A stretch of 64,000 bases of DNA from Xanthostigma xanthostigma (GCA_963575645.1 OY754470.1:5340501-5404500), one strand, 5' to 3'. Positions 1 to 11,295 are shown, counted from the stretch's first letter. Program-made: numbers and translations. The notes: a model not told the origin generated them from the sequence alone.

Positions 1-172
1 CTACATTCCTTGCTAAATTTGACTACTAAGCCGGTTTTCTCTGCTTTTATGATCTCGCTTCACACGAGACGTCTTTTTAAGCTTGTTCTGTGGACGGATC
101 TGGTGCGAACGCAGTAACAGTTCAAATATATTATTTACAAAGCTTGTAAGGAGATTTCGAACTGGTTTATGA
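1..172 (+). repeat. Fragment of TIR MITE family G (Harbinger-like)
   Basis: The stretch with TCGCTTCACACGAGACGTC and TCTGTGGACGGATCTGGTGC matches the left-central part of the complete copy at 36617-37042. It is cut by the window edge and diverged. No coding potential. Confidence 0.7.
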
Positions 173-239
173 TATATATTTTGAATGAAATGTACTTTGA
201 TCTTACACCCTATATAATATTCAGACATATAAAATTACA

Positions 240-1087
240 TACATATACTATGTATATAAAATCTATATAGTCGAGACTAATACGTACATATAAAATAATT
301 TTAAAACACTTGATTTTAATTTTTTACGATTATGACTCGAAGCGTCAACACGACTGAAAGATAAAATGTACCGCCCGAGTTTTCTCGAAACAGTCTCGGT
401 TATAATCGATCGACAAATAAAAACACAAACCGCGTTGTGTTTATGGTCATTTCTCTCATTCCTAGAACACATCGACTTGGAATTAAAAAAAAAAACTTTT
501 AAATAATATCCTGTTTAAAAAATCTGAATTGTTCCTATTTACAACGGTGTGAACGTTTAGATCGACCTTCTACAGTTTAAGTTTAAGAAAAAAGTTTCGT
601 TCAAATCGGGCAACTGTGATAGGGGTTCACTATTAGTCCGGTCAAAATAGACAAAAAAATAGTGGTATGCTTACAATAATTCGCATAGAGCTGAAAATTG
701 GTGCAGCTCTTAGGTTCACTATAACAAAGGAAATATCAAAAGTCCCAAACGATCATACATCTGCTAAAAAAATTATTCAAGGTCAAAGGTTAAAAGGATA
801 GGTTTTTTGCACTTTTCTCGTAAACTGTAAATGTTATCTAAAAATAGGTCAGGCAAAAGTTGTAGATCATGAAATTGTCTACAAGAATTGTTCTTTTACT
901 TTTTTTCCTACGAATCACCATTCTTTTGATTTCATACATCTGCCTCGTGTGCAGAGGTCTTGCGTTTTCCGTTGAGCCAAGTAAGAAGCAGCCGACTCGT
1001 ATGTGGAGGGCCTTATTGTTCAAAACTTTGTGTTTTACAGCAAAATTAAACTCAAATTATTGAAATAGATTTTGAAAAAAAAATACA
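240..1087. other. AT-rich stretch with no recognised gene
   Basis: Only short chance reading frames are present. A short fragment near 940-957 (CTGCCTCGTGTGCAGAGG) resembles a terminus of MITE family G. The sequence around 540-850 reads like old non-coding repeat but has no second copy that I could align here. Confidence 0.5.
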
Positions 1088-1507
1088 AAATAATAATAAA
1101 ATAATAATGCGATTAACGTCCGTGTCTCAACTTTATGTCATAACAGACGCCATTCGCACCATTACTATTTTTTTTCTACCACACTTCCCGTTATTTTCTA
1201 CATTTTTTTTAAACTTCAACTTAATTAATAGCAATGGGAAAATGAAGGAATTTTTAGGAAATTAAGGATAAGGTAGGCAAATGTTGAGCATAGGAGTTTG
1301 ACAGGTAATCGGCCATGGCCTTGAATAAACCATCTCGATATTTTATCTGGAATTATTGAGGGAAACCACGGATAACCTCAACAAGATGGCCGGTACAGGT
1401 AGAGGCAGTAGGAAAAAATCCTAGTCACATCTACCCCCGCCGGGATTCGAACCTGGTACTTCCCGAATGCAAGTTTAGCGCTCTCACCGCTACGCCACCC
1501 CGCTCGG
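1088..1507 (-). mobile_element. tRNA-derived SINE (SINE-1), copy A
   Basis: On the minus strand the element starts near 1507 with a tRNA-like head. It has A box TGGCGTAGCGG and B box GGTTCGAATCC, the internal RNA polymerase III promoter, followed by the family body (CCTGTACCGGCCATCTTGTTG) and an ATT-rich tail. Similar AAAA-ACAAAATAA stretches on both sides may be a degenerate target duplication. Four further copies lie in the window. It depends on a LINE for mobility. Full length for this family is about 420 bp. Confidence 0.85.
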
Positions 1508-2097
1508 TAAAAAACAAAATAAGACAGGATGTTTTGGCATTTTCATATATATTGTCACGCCTTGAAAGATTTGTTTCGTGGCAATCAAAGTGTTAAACTC
1601 AATTAACGCGAGAACTTGTGAGAACTGATATTATTTCAATCAGCGGAAGTTTTTTGTCGTTGGTATAAAATATTTGATTTGCGCAAGAAAGAAGAAATGT
1701 TAGTCTATTAAAGACTATCTCACTTTAATTAATATAACGAATGCTAGATATGTAAATAATGTACAGAATTTGTTGTATTTTAAGAGTAGGGATGGTAAAA
1801 CTATAAATAAATGCATTCAAACCGAAACAAATTTTAAGCAATTGAATATTGTGTATTTTGAATATTCACATTTTGCAAAGAATTTTTTTATTTCGATTTA
1901 ATGGATCCAGTACGATAACTCGATGTGCCCAAAGTCTGACTTTTTTTTAAGTCAATAGAAAACGCTAAATTTTGACGTTCCAACAAAAAAGTTTGCGCAT
2001 TATTCACCTTCCACAAAAATACATGAAAACTTTTCGTCTTTCACTGTCATTTTTTTAATCTAACCAATCAGAAATCACATATACACGTCATAACAAC
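1508..2097. other. No recognised feature
   Basis: AT-rich sequence. I see no coding signal or repeat partner elsewhere in the window. Confidence 0.4.
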
Positions 2098-2260
2098 TGG
2101 TGTAGAATTGTATTACTATCTCACTTTGTATACACGACCCCGTAATTGTTTTTTAAAGAACTCCTCCAAACGCCCTCCCCTTTCCACTGCGCAAAAAAAA
2201 CGCCATCGCATCGACACGACCCCGTAATTGTTTTTTAAAGAACTCTTTATATTTTCGCTC
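2098..2260 (+). repeat. Minisatellite-bearing repeat, ~85-bp unit
   Basis: GACCCCGTAATTGTTTTTTA appears twice, separated by CTCC..CACTGCGC and GCCATCGCATC blocks, giving about two tandem units. The same leader (GGTGTAGAATT..ACTATCTCACTTTGTATACA) and units recur at 44125-44335, so this is a dispersed repeat with an internal tandem segment. Confidence 0.75.
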
Positions 2261-2261
2261 T

Positions 2262-2857
2262 TCAGTGGCTTTTTTGAAAAAATTTCAATTTTTAAAAGTT
2301 TTTCTTTCGAGCAAATTTTTATATAATATGGTGTCTATTATTTTCTAATTTGTGGTCATCCCTAGTTATCAGCCCTCTGCCTCTGAGATATCAAGAAAAC
2401 AGTCAAGAGTCAACAGCGCATGGCCGTTATCAGCAAAACAGGTGTCGCAGGATAAAGTAGAATCTTGTACACATAAATAACAACACGCTGTTTCGCTTTG
2501 TCTCGCTTTTTTTTCCTTTTTGTTTTCGATTTTTATTTTATACGTATTTTGTTTATTTTAATTTTCATCACGCTTGTTTTATACGGTCGACAGGACCGGG
2601 TTAACTGACAATTTTGAAAAGTCAAGAAAATCTCAATGAATCTGGGAAAAAATAAAATTTTCACAATTTTTTTATGAAACGCTATTTAAATTTTTAATTG
2701 ACATAATTTCGGACAATAACGATTGTTCACATCAATAAGTTACTTTTATCAAAGTGTCAACTATGATAACTTCATTTAATGAGAGCTCCTAGATATGTAG
2801 TGTATTAGTATGGTTGGGAAAAAAATATCTTCGTGCCAATAAACACAACCAAAGAAG
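2262..2857. other. No recognised feature
   Basis: AT-rich sequence with no persuasive reading frame or repeat. Confidence 0.4.
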
Positions 2858-2917
2858 TTATCGACTCATATCTTCTTGGTTTCCGTGCTTGTATGCCGTG
2901 GTCCATTTGTATTTCCA

Positions 2918-2958
2918 CCTGACGTTTCGTCTACAACTGCGGTAGACATTATCAAAGG
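2918..2958 (-). ncRNA. Hammerhead-ribozyme-like motif, minus copy
   Basis: Reading the minus strand: stem I strand CCU, core UUGAUAA, one unpaired U, stem II GUCUAC with 7-nt loop and GUAGAC, then GAAACGUC and stem I strand AGG. This is the layout of the small hammerheads known from Penelope-like elements, which lack stem III and are thought to act as dimers through the self-complementary ACGU. The core differs from CUGANGA at C3 (U) and G8 (A), a pairing-preserving double change. Activity is unproven. Confidence 0.65.
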
Positions 2959-2994
2959 CGATGTGGTAGCGGGCGAAGTGTCCTTCTAGGCTGC

Positions 2995-3193
2995 TCACAG
3001 GTAAGTGTGTCGACAAGTGTGGTACTTCCGTCTCGTGTTCTCTACTCGGTCGTAGTATGCTCTTCTTTGATTGGTCGTTCCGTTCAGTGGGTTGGTATTG
3101 CACAGTGCTGGTGTCCAAGTTTTACTTACATTCAAATCTTCATCTTTCCGGTTTAAATTATTTGTGTGTTTGTGTATTTCTATGGCCTGAAAG
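2995..3193 (-). pseudogene. C-terminal remnant of Penelope-like polyprotein
   Basis: The minus-strand frame gives FQAIEIHKHTNNLNRKDE, then LNVSKTWTPAL, and ends at a stop at about 2995. REAIEI..K..NN.NR.....LS.TW.P is the conserved tail that follows the GIY-YIG endonuclease in Penelope-like proteins. Only about 65 residues remain. The reverse transcriptase and the endonuclease catalytic part are missing. On this strand the remnant lies directly upstream of the hammerhead-like terminal segment at 2918-2958, the position expected for the coding end of the element. The family assignment rests on remembered motif shape, not on a search. Confidence 0.7.
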
Positions 3194-3217
3194 GACACTT
3201 CGACAGCTATCACATCG

Positions 3218-3258
3218 CCTTTGATAATGTCTACCGAAGTTGTAGACGAAACGTCAGG
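3218..3258 (+). ncRNA. Hammerhead-ribozyme-like motif, plus copy
   Basis: This is the inverted partner of the 2918-2958 motif. Stem I is CCU/AGG, the core UUGAUAA, stem II GUCUAC/GUAGAC (loop CGAAGUU), and the end GAAACGUC. The loop differs from its partner while both stems and the core are unchanged, as expected if structure is what is retained, although recent copying would also explain it. Confidence 0.6.
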
Positions 3259-3350
3259 TAGAAATACTAATGGCATACAAACCCGGAAACTAAGAAGATT
3301 TGGATCAACACCGGCCGTGAAAGCCTACACACTTGGATTATCGACTCATA

Positions 3351-3794
3351 GTTTACAAGGGCGTAGATATTTTTTTTCTGGAGGGAAGTAAAAAAATTAA
3401 TATTATTTTAAAAAGACACTTGCTATGCACGACTCATAAAAAATCATTAAATAAAGGCAAAGGCCGACTCTGAACATTTAATAAACACCTCCAGTTGACA
3501 GTTTTAGCGGCTTATTTTCTATCCACACCCACGAAATGTGACAAATTATACTCATTACGTAATTAATTGACCTTTTTTCATCGATTGCTATATTGAAATT
3601 ATATTGCCAATTGATAAAATTCTGTTGTATTTATTTTAATGACGCCTTTTCCAAGGTCTCACTTCTTGTACCAAAACAACAGTATCCGGTGTCACAAAAT
3701 AACAACAATAAATTTTAATTCAAAATCTATTGAAAAGGTGGTTTCAAAAGTACAAAAATCAATTTAAATTATGCAAATAATAAAGTGTTCACTT
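3351..3794. other. No recognised feature
   Basis: AT-rich sequence without a coding signal. Confidence 0.4.
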
Positions 3795-4166
3795 TATAAT
3801 AATAACGGTATACTTTTCATAACGGCTTATTATTTTATTTATTTTTTCAAGAAAGTTTCGTTAAAAATTTTTTTTTCTAAACTTTATAGTATCGGAAATA
3901 TTTTGAAAATAAAAAAAAAATCAGCCGCTCTTTTGTTTTATGGATCTGTCAGAAATAAACTAGTTCAGCATGCTTTGATTAATTTTTACATGACGTGGAA
4001 CATACTATGTAGGTAACCATGGCAACGAATAGCAAATATCATATTGAATACTAGCCATTACCCGCGTCACCTCACGCGATATCAGAAATTTTATTTTCTT
4101 TATTATAATCAAATGCCAACATTTTTGAAGTTGGAATATTCCCGTCGCCCAATTGGATGGAATTTT
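3795..4166 (-). repeat. MITE family M1, partial copy
   Basis: This is the reverse complement of the M1 core: AGCATGCTGAACTAGTTTAT, a GATCCATAAAACAAAAGAGC-type block, GATATTTGCTATTCGTTGCC, and the terminus CAATTGGGCGACGGGA. Other copies are at 9445, 14805, 31003, 33380, 57143 and 59931, with a tandem-expanded form at 19205. The reading frames here are chance products of the repeat. Confidence 0.85.
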
Positions 4167-4419
4167 TTAGTGGTTTTTGGACCAATTTGTATAGACTAAT
4201 ACTAACAGACAGATATATATGTGTATATTTATTATATGGAAATGAACTTCTAGCCGCGCTGTGGCAAATGATATTAGCAGCTCAGAAATACTGCAGAATA
4301 CATTATTATATCACTGATGCCATATTATACCAGATATCGGCTGAGATAACCGCCTCTACATAGACGCCGTGTTCATATTTTGTTTTTGGGCACTGATTTA
4401 ATTTTTAACTGACTTATGC

Positions 4420-5020
4420 CCATATTCACCGAACACTATTAAAGATAGAAGTTACTATTCTTGGCACAAATTTATTCGTTAGAATATAATTTACTTTCAA
4501 TTCACCAAGCAAAATATCAGATAGAAAAATTAGTTATATAATAAATATACACTGCACTATACTCTCTACTCCTTGCTCTTTTTGTTGAATATTTTGACGT
4601 TCACCCAAAAATCCGGCCGATGGCGTTGTGTAAACTAAAAAAAATGTTTCACAAAATAACAATGTTTTATCCTAACCCAATTGCACACAAAACTTCCACT
4701 AACTTTATTATTTTACAACTATACACTTCACAAAAGGTTAATAAACACCGAATACATAGGATTCACAAGAGCAAACTGCGGATATAATACTTCACGTTTA
4801 TAGGTTAGGTATTATAATCTATGTGGCGACCATTATTATATTATCAGGCGAATAATTATTTATACCCGAGAATTTGGACAGAATAGATTAATACCTGTAT
4901 AGTAAACATACTTATGCTTGGTGAATTGCATTATTGCTATTTATTCGGAGGAATAGCTACCTGTAGAACAAATGAACCGAATAAATAACTACTTAAGTAC
5001 TTACGTTCGGTTATTCGTTC
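4420..5020 (+). mobile_element. Non-autonomous TIR element, CCATATTCACCGAAC family, copy 1
   Basis: It begins with CCATATTCACCGAACACTAT and ends with a degraded inverted copy (GTTCGGTTATTCG). Subterminal CAATTCACCAAGC and GCTTGGTGAATTG are also inverted. The body matches 53076-53638 in opposite orientation, e.g. TTGAATATTTTGACGTTCAC and CTATACACTTCACAAAAGGT. There is no open reading frame. The superfamily is undetermined because no clear target duplication is visible. Confidence 0.8.
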
Positions 5021-5354
5021 CACATGATTAAATTTAATATTGATGGAAATCCCATATACTACGCCACTGTGCTGAATTCTTCATAATAAATGTACACCGA
5101 TTTAAAATCTCATTTAAAGTCACAGATATACATGTCGGGCCGTTTAATATTTATAATTATTATTAATTACTATAAATCCATTCGCTAAAATATACCTAAT
5201 ATCTAGATACATAATGCGTACAACATAAAATAATTAACTATGCTTCCTAATCTCAAAATTACAATTTGTTATCACTGTCTTGTGTACATACACTACACCG
5301 AAATATCTAGGATGGAATTAATATTATATTACACGAGATGTAACATTATGTTGA
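5021..5354. other. No recognised feature
   Basis: AT-rich sequence with no repeat partner that I could find. Confidence 0.4.
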
Positions 5355-5504
5355 AACGTAGCGTGATATTATATAGCCTATAGCCTTCCTCGATGAATGG
5401 GCTATCCAACAAAAAAATTTCAATTCGAACCAGTAGTTCCTGAGGTTATCGCGTTCAATCAAACAAACAAACAAACTCTTCAGCTTTATATATTAGTAGG
5501 TAGA
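5355..5504 (-). mobile_element. Helitron fragment (5' terminal half)
   Basis: On the minus strand the fragment starts with TCTACCTACTAATATATAAA, matching the family start TCTATACTAATATATAAAGC. It continues through AACTACTGGTTCGAATTG and the CCCATTCATCGAGGAAGGC block. The 3' half with the terminal hairpin and CTAG is missing. Confidence 0.75.
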
Positions 5505-5788
5505 TTATTTTTTACATCGGCGTCTCTAATTTTTTTGCAGGATGTATATGTTTTCATTAATTGAATTCAATATAAATATTTTGTCATCAGAATACGAAAG
5601 TGTGATCGACAAATATATTATTTTTTCTGCCTTAATTAATCACACTTAAAATTCATACCATTCAACAAGTTATCTATATAGGACTCGGTATTTACTGCAA
5701 TTTACTTTAGACATGGGAAAAGTCGTTACTAAGTATATGATCACAGTGACTGTTATTCCAGTTACACAAAAAACAATGAAAAATCATC

Positions 5789-6004
5789 GTGACTTTGTCA
5801 CGTGGATCCCGACCGAGCAATCACCTGCCAGAAGATATAAAAAATATAAAAACCTTCAGAAATTTAAAAAAAAATATTGCAGATAGGCTGATAAGGTTAG
5901 AATTATATAAAGTCCTAGACTACTTTGAAAAATTTTTAATTTTGTATTGTATGACTCTATACATGTATTTTATACCTCTGTACGTAATAAATCATTATTA
6001 TTAA
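5789..6004 (+). pseudogene. LINE ORF2 C-terminus and 3' tail
   Basis: The frame reads NHLPEDIKNIKTFRNLKK and continues to a stop near 6002, followed by an ATTATTATTA tail. The pattern NxLPxxIKN...F...FKK is typical of the very C-terminus of Jockey/CR1-like LINE reverse transcriptase proteins. A related end at 58820-59216 reads FNKIPDNI..KHFKNKLETFL. The first residues (TLSRGSRPS) do not fit the family, so this is a heavily 5'-truncated, decayed copy. It has no host function that I can infer. Confidence 0.65.
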
Positions 6005-7420
6005 ATCACTCGGTCGTACGTTACGTCGTCTACTCGATTGGAGCGACCGTCGTGATTGCGGTGACATAGAGCAACATACGTTACGAAGTGACGCTGAAAG
6101 AGGAGTTGAAAATACACGAGTGAACTCAGTCCAGACAGGTTGAAAATACACGCGTTCTATATTGTACTTTGATAGTTCCGATTTCCAGAATGAAACCCCA
6201 GGTTGTTGTTTTTTTCGAACCGAGAATAGTTTTACCCCGTCCAGTTTAAGGATGTAGTCCTATGTCCAGGCTCGTTTTCAACCCTTATTTCAGAATTGTT
6301 TTTTAATTACAAAATAGTGTACAATCATTTCAATTTTGTTACATGTTTTTACTGACATTGTAAGTTAGGAAAAAAATTTTTTTTTGCTTAATTTTACGCT
6401 ATTTTATAATTGTTTTTTTAACCCAAATTAGACAACTTTAAATGGAGGTAGGTGGGTACCGCGGGTGATAACGTCACTTGAAGTCATCTGGATTATAAAA
6501 ATTAAATTGGTCATTGTTTCGTAGGCTTGTGGCTCTATCCCGTACTAGAAATAAACATTTTTATTGATAAATAACAAAATGGCGGGTTTAAAAAAAATCG
6601 GTTAAAAAATATAAATAATTTTTATAATTAAGTAATTCTAGTACCGGACGGAGCTATTGTTGTGTAGAATACTCTGTGCAAAATTGAAAGCAATCGGTTG
6701 TATACAATTGTTTCAATCACCCGCGCCGCTTACAAAAACGTAGTTTTGAGAAAAACGCGTTTAAAGTTTTGATTTCAGATTTCTTACAAAAAAATAAAAA
6801 TGAATTTTTACACTAATCAGCTATGCCTGATGTATAGTAAACCTTCCGTTTCTTCAAAGGCATCGTTTTCTGCTAATTTTTTTGTTCTACTCTGCGAGAG
6901 TATAAGCGTGATAACAATTGAGAGGTATAAGAGTCTTACCGTAAGACCGTTGCTGCTCTCGACTATATATTATACCTTTGTAAATATTTAATATTTCGGT
7001 CTAAAATTTTTACAGAATTTTCTCAATATATTAGGCATACTTACTAAAAATGTAAAAAAAATAAATTCGATTTTCCGAAACCCGAACATCAGACTACGTC
7101 CTTAAGTATTCGAACGTAACTCAGAGCGCTGCAGTTGGTTTATTATCATTAACATTATATGATCTCGTTTGCTGACCAGGCTACCGACAGACACCACAGA
7201 CAGATCTTTAAAAGTCTGAAGAGTGCCTCTAATAACAGACATCAATAATATTATACAAATCAAAAGAACTCTACAACTTATGAAAGTGCAACGGGCAGGC
7301 ACTGGACGAAATGTATGTCCTTCAGATCGAGAAACAAAACCCATATAATTGTAGAGGAGGGTACGCTGCCTTTGCATGTATACGAGGTGCGTCACATACG
7401 CTATTTTTGCAAGCACTTTT
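6005..7420. other. Unassigned region
   Basis: The stretch at 6005-6160 is locally CG-richer and holds GTTGAAAATACACG twice (6107 and 6140). The rest is AT-rich with chance frames, including a 104-codon minus frame at 7102-7416 with no recognisable domain. I see no gene. Confidence 0.35.
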
Positions 7421-7985
7421 GAAGTAAAACTTCTTTAAGCACACGCTTGACTTGGGGAGTAAGCTGGTGAATGCGTGACGAGAGCGTTTAGGAAAAGTGT
7501 GATCGGGCGAGGCGAACGGAAGTTGACGCGAACGGTGATTTGGATGACAAATACTTCAGTGGCTAGTGGCGCCATCAGGTGGCCGAAAATATAAGCAGTA
7601 CTAACAATACAATGACACATACTTTACTTGCCAGTGGCGCTATCGGGTGACAGAAAAAAGTTTTGTAAACCTACTTTAAATAATAATATTTCATAAAGAT
7701 TTACGCTTAAAATCCAGCGAGAGCTAAGTAATTGCAATGTATTACTTTTGTTTTCATTATCTTTGTGTTTATATTTCTTTCTTCTTACATTAGACTGCAG
7801 TTCAATTCGTTTTTGAACAATTTTATAAATTAATATTTTGTTCAATACATTAAATATTCTACGTTTAAAGTGAATAAAATTGTAAATTCATTTTAAAGTT
7901 CATATTTTGTGAATTTTCGGGTGAATAATAACAAATTATGGCAGGAAGAAGTTTTACTTCAGTCGTGTGGTCTAAAGCAGACTCG
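7421..7985 (+). repeat. MITE family GAAGT, copy 1
   Basis: Both ends carry the self-complementary GAAGTAAAACTTC or its near inverse GAAGTTTTACTTC (7421 and 7948). The body contains TAAGCAGTACTAACAATA, GGTGACAGAAAAAAGTTTTG and GTGTGGTCTAAAGCA. Other copies are at 49719-50270 (same orientation) and 42355-42976 (inverted). There is no coding capacity. The class is unknown, but it looks like a non-autonomous DNA element. Confidence 0.75.
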
Positions 7986-8495
7986 TTTTTTTTTCAACCG
8001 CTTTTGGATCCTGGAATCACGTCAGTGTTGAGTCAACTAGAGTCTATAGACGTAAAAATAGCAATTATTGTAAAATTTATACAAAAAAATACGATGAATA
8101 TTTGACTGCTCCATGTACAGTAGTTTCTTTATTTCTTGGGAAAAACGGCCGTACAGACTGTATAATTGCACACTAACCACGAGATAGACGAAAATGTTAA
8201 ACACGAATTATTTTATAACATCGTCCGTCCTTGTCTAATTATTATTAAAACACTAAAGTATGTTATGATTATTCCACATTATGACTGCCAGTCTGTTATT
8301 TGTTTTTGGTCATTATATCAGTGTATACGAGGTGACTTAATAATCATTTACACATAAAAGATGTTTAGTCCACCAAACAAAAATATGACTTTCGGATCAC
8401 GCCAAAATATAAATTTTTTTCTTAATAAACCAACTGACTATCACTGAGAATAATAATGTTTACTTTATAAAGATTTTTACTGACTGGAGCTTGAA
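7986..8495. other. No recognised feature
   Basis: AT-rich sequence with only short frames. Confidence 0.4.
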
Positions 8496-8509
8496 TCCAG
8501 GAAAATTAC

Positions 8510-8890
8510 ATGGAAAAGGTTGTTTGTGGGCCCTTCAAACAGGCTTACAGAGGACTTGATCAAAGTCAGGAAAGTGGTTGGGCTCTTAACCATGCACCCC
8601 TGAGAAAGCATCTACTGTACACAATAGGGATACGTCAGGAATCGACAAAGTATAGATTTTGCGAAATGGAGGACGTAACAGCCAACCATTTACTGTTCGA
8701 ATGCGAGGCCCTGGCCTACGAGAGAATAACTTCCCTTGGATACATTGATGAGAGTGGTGTAACTTCCTCAGGACAATCTAGTCACCAATCTTCTGGAGTT
8801 AATGAGGAAGACTAGATCCAGGACAAGGGGGAGCATAAAAGAGGATATCGGGCTGTCATTGTCCTTAATTTATTCATTCATTCATTCATT
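8510..8890 (+). pseudogene. LINE 3' end: C-terminal region after RNase H, with (ATTC)n tail
   Basis: The open frame 8510-8815 reads ..ALNHAPLRKHLLYTIG, then KYRFCEMEDVTANHLLFECE, then ALAYERI. The pattern GH.PLRKHL..IG followed by C..C....T..HLL..C.AL is the terminal zinc-knuckle-like segment behind the RNase H domain of I-clade and related LINEs. The first cysteine of the usual pair is replaced. The stop at 8813 is followed by a short 3' UTR and an ATTCATTCATTCATTCATT tail at about 8870-8890, as expected for a retrotransposed 5'-truncated copy. It is not a host gene. Confidence 0.75.
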
Positions 8891-8899
8891 ATAAAGAGT

Positions 8900-9444
8900 T
8901 TGACAGTATTTAAGACTGCATTAAACGTCGCAAAAATGTAACGTAATATAAATAACGATGTTTCAACGATCTCGGATATTTTACAACTGAAATCAGTTAT
9001 TTTTTAATGAACTTGCAGCGTTAAAAGGCTTTGGTTTGAAAATATTATGATACATATTACGAATGGGTAATCTGATTTTACGTAGCTAGATAAAAATCTA
9101 CCTCAACACTGTATATTATCATTTATTATGTGGATACAAGCCAAGTGGTTTATGTCAAATTTTTGGAAAAATACAATTTAAAATGATTACACTTAAAAGC
9201 AATACTGATAGTTAATATTGCATTTTATTGAATTGACTTCGTCACTATTTTATGTCATCTTTGGGGTAACAGAATTAATTTCATTTAATAATTTATTATA
9301 ATAGTACTGGCTGTATCTAAGATGTTATGAAGCTTTATTTTAGGTGAAATGAGCGTCACACGACCCAAAATATCAAGTTACTTCTAGATAATATAAGTAT
9401 ATCACACTTTTTGCAAAAATATGCTTCAAGACAGTGTTATTTTT
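8900..9444. other. No recognised feature
   Basis: AT-rich sequence with no signal. Confidence 0.4.
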
Positions 9445-9515
9445 TTTATTATAATCAAATGCCAACATTTTTGAAGTTGGAATGGTCCCGTTGCCCAATT
9501 GGCTTGAATTTGTTT
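9445..9515 (-). repeat. MITE family M1, terminal fragment
   Basis: TATAATCAAATGCCAACATT, AGTTGGAATGGTCCCGTTGC and CCAATTGG match the M1 5' terminus in inverse orientation. The rest of the element is absent. Confidence 0.75.
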
Positions 9516-9940
9516 ATATAAGCCAATTTGCCTTGTGATCGCAGTTATAATGATAATATTTTTGAGTTCAATCTTTGTTCCTGTAAAAAGCTTAGTACGT
9601 GATGAAGTTCTATAGACTATGTTAGTTATACACAGAAAGATTCTATCGTACCTATATTATACAATATTATAGAGAACCTATGGCATGTAATTCTGTCATA
9701 ATTACAACAAAAAATGTGCACCGCCGAACTCAGCTAGCCTATGGTATAATTTGTGTGCCCAGCCAACTAATGACATATCAGGAACCGTAGGCAGCGTCTA
9801 TACACGATGTGTCATTGTATACGTAGCTTGTACAGGGTGTTACGCAAACTAAAGGGGATAGCATTTTGTTAATTTTTTTCCTTTGGGTACCAAACGTGAC
9901 ACGTCAAACTTCAAACTTAACAATATATGCTACCTACAAA
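9516..9940. other. No recognised feature
   Basis: Nothing recognised apart from AT-rich sequence. Confidence 0.4.
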
Positions 9941-10381
9941 ACCGAGCTGGGTGGCGTAGCGGTGAGAGCACTAGACTCGCATTCGGGAGGTACCGGTTTC
10001 TAATCCCGGCGGGGGCAGATGTGGCTGGGACTTTTCCCTACTGCCTCTCGCCGAGAAACGGTAATTCCTGTACCGGCAAACTTGTTGAGGTTTTCCATGG
10101 TTTCCCTCAGTAATTCCAGATAAATATCGAGATGATTCCTTATACAAGGCCATGGCCGATTACCTGTCAAACTCCTATGCTGAAAATTTGCCTACCTTAT
10201 CCTAATGTCCTAAAATTTATTCATTCGCCCATTGCTATTAATTAAGCGGAAGTTTAAAAATGTAGAAAATAACGGGAAGTGTGATAGATAAAAAATAGTA
10301 ATGGTGCGAATGGCGTTTGTTATGACATAAAGTCGAGAAATGGACATTAAACGCATTATTATTATTATTATTGTATTATTA
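9941..10381 (+). mobile_element. tRNA-derived SINE (SINE-1), copy B, full length
   Basis: Head with A box TGGCGTAGCGG at 9952 and a mutated B box (GGTTTCTAATCC). The body runs from CTGTACCGGCAAACTTGTTG and ATCGAGATGATTCC to GCGAATGGCGTTTGTTATGA, and the tail is (ATT)n at about 10358-10381. The B-box damage suggests this copy is no longer well transcribed. Confidence 0.88.
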
Positions 10382-11204
10382 AGTTTCGCCGAGGAACATT
10401 AAATAGCTAGATTCTAGATGTTTTCTTATCTTCGTAATGTAAGCTACCTTCTTATCCTTATTTCCGACAAATAAAGTAATCAACGATCTTTCTCCTTCTT
10501 TCTCTATCCGTAATTAATATGCTATTAAAGAAACGAATGCTTAACATTCAAATTAACTGGAAAAAGTTTACAAAGTATTAATGCCAATTCTGACATCATG
10601 TTCAGTAAAATACGTTCATTGCCATAATGGCAGTAGCCAGTAATAGGAAAATTATTGTTCTGAATCTGATATCAATAATAGTAATAACATGAAACATATA
10701 AATCATTTATTGGAGAGTCCTTAACTAAAACCTACTGAAATCAACCACAAGTATAGATATATGTTAGAATTCAAGGACACTCTGTGTATACTTTAGATGT
10801 TGCAAATTATCTAAAAGAGACAAAGAAGTTTCGGATCAGCCATAGGAGGTTCATATAGAGGTAATATGTATAATCATCAAATTCTTCATAACCAAAGATT
10901 GAAGACCAGCCAAGATCTATCTATTTCTTGAGCATTACATACACTAATACTTTTATATACGCACATAATATTTCGTACGCACTCACGCACATAAAATAAC
11001 ACAGCCAAGATGATGATGATGTTGATGATGATGACGAACTGACAGGACCGGAGGTTCAATAGTTGTAGATTCGACGTTAGACGTTCGACAAGTGAGGTCA
11101 TTAGCGTCCGGAGGTTTAATAGATTTTTATAAATAGAGCATTAAAGGAATATTTAAAGTCATCGTTTTCGTCATGTATTTCGATCGAAACTACACCAGTC
11201 GAAA
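10382..11204. other. No recognised gene
   Basis: AT-rich sequence. A short ATG repeat (GATGATGATGTTGATGATGATGACG spanning 11009-11033) lies inside a chance minus frame. Nothing else stands out. Confidence 0.4.
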
Positions 11205-11295
11205 TTATTATTTTTATTTTTAATCTTTGATAGTGCAATAAACCTGGGGTAAGTAGGTTTATTGCACTATCAAAGATTAAAAATAAAAATAATAA
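11205..11295. repeat. Perfect 41-bp-arm palindrome
   Basis: The left arm 11205-11245 (ends TAGTGCAATAAACCT) and right arm 11255-11295 (begins AGGTTTATTGCACTA) are exact reverse complements, separated by 9 nt. A transcript would fold into a 41-bp hairpin. I saw no clear target duplication. It could be a foldback element or a recent inverted duplication. Confidence 0.9.

Larger units (their letters stand above)
2858..3350 (-). mobile_element. Penelope-like element, 5'-truncated, with 13-bp target duplication
   Basis: The perfect direct repeat TTATCGACTCATA (2858-2870 and 3338-3350) brackets a 467-bp insertion. The two outer arms (about 2871-2990 and 3195-3337) are inverted copies of one sequence containing ACGTTTCGTCTAC, CATCGCCTTTGATAATGTC and CCAAATCTTCTTGG. 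The centre encodes, on the minus strand, the C-terminal end of a Penelope-type protein. Penelope-like elements encode a reverse transcriptase plus a GIY-YIG endonuclease, make variable target duplications and often have inverted or partial terminal repeats. The same terminal sequence forms the insertion at 62398-62613. The target duplication is perfect, which suggests a fairly recent insertion. Confidence 0.85.

Noticed and set aside
7102-7416. 104-codon minus frame
   Set aside because: No recognisable domain and no splice context. Likely chance.
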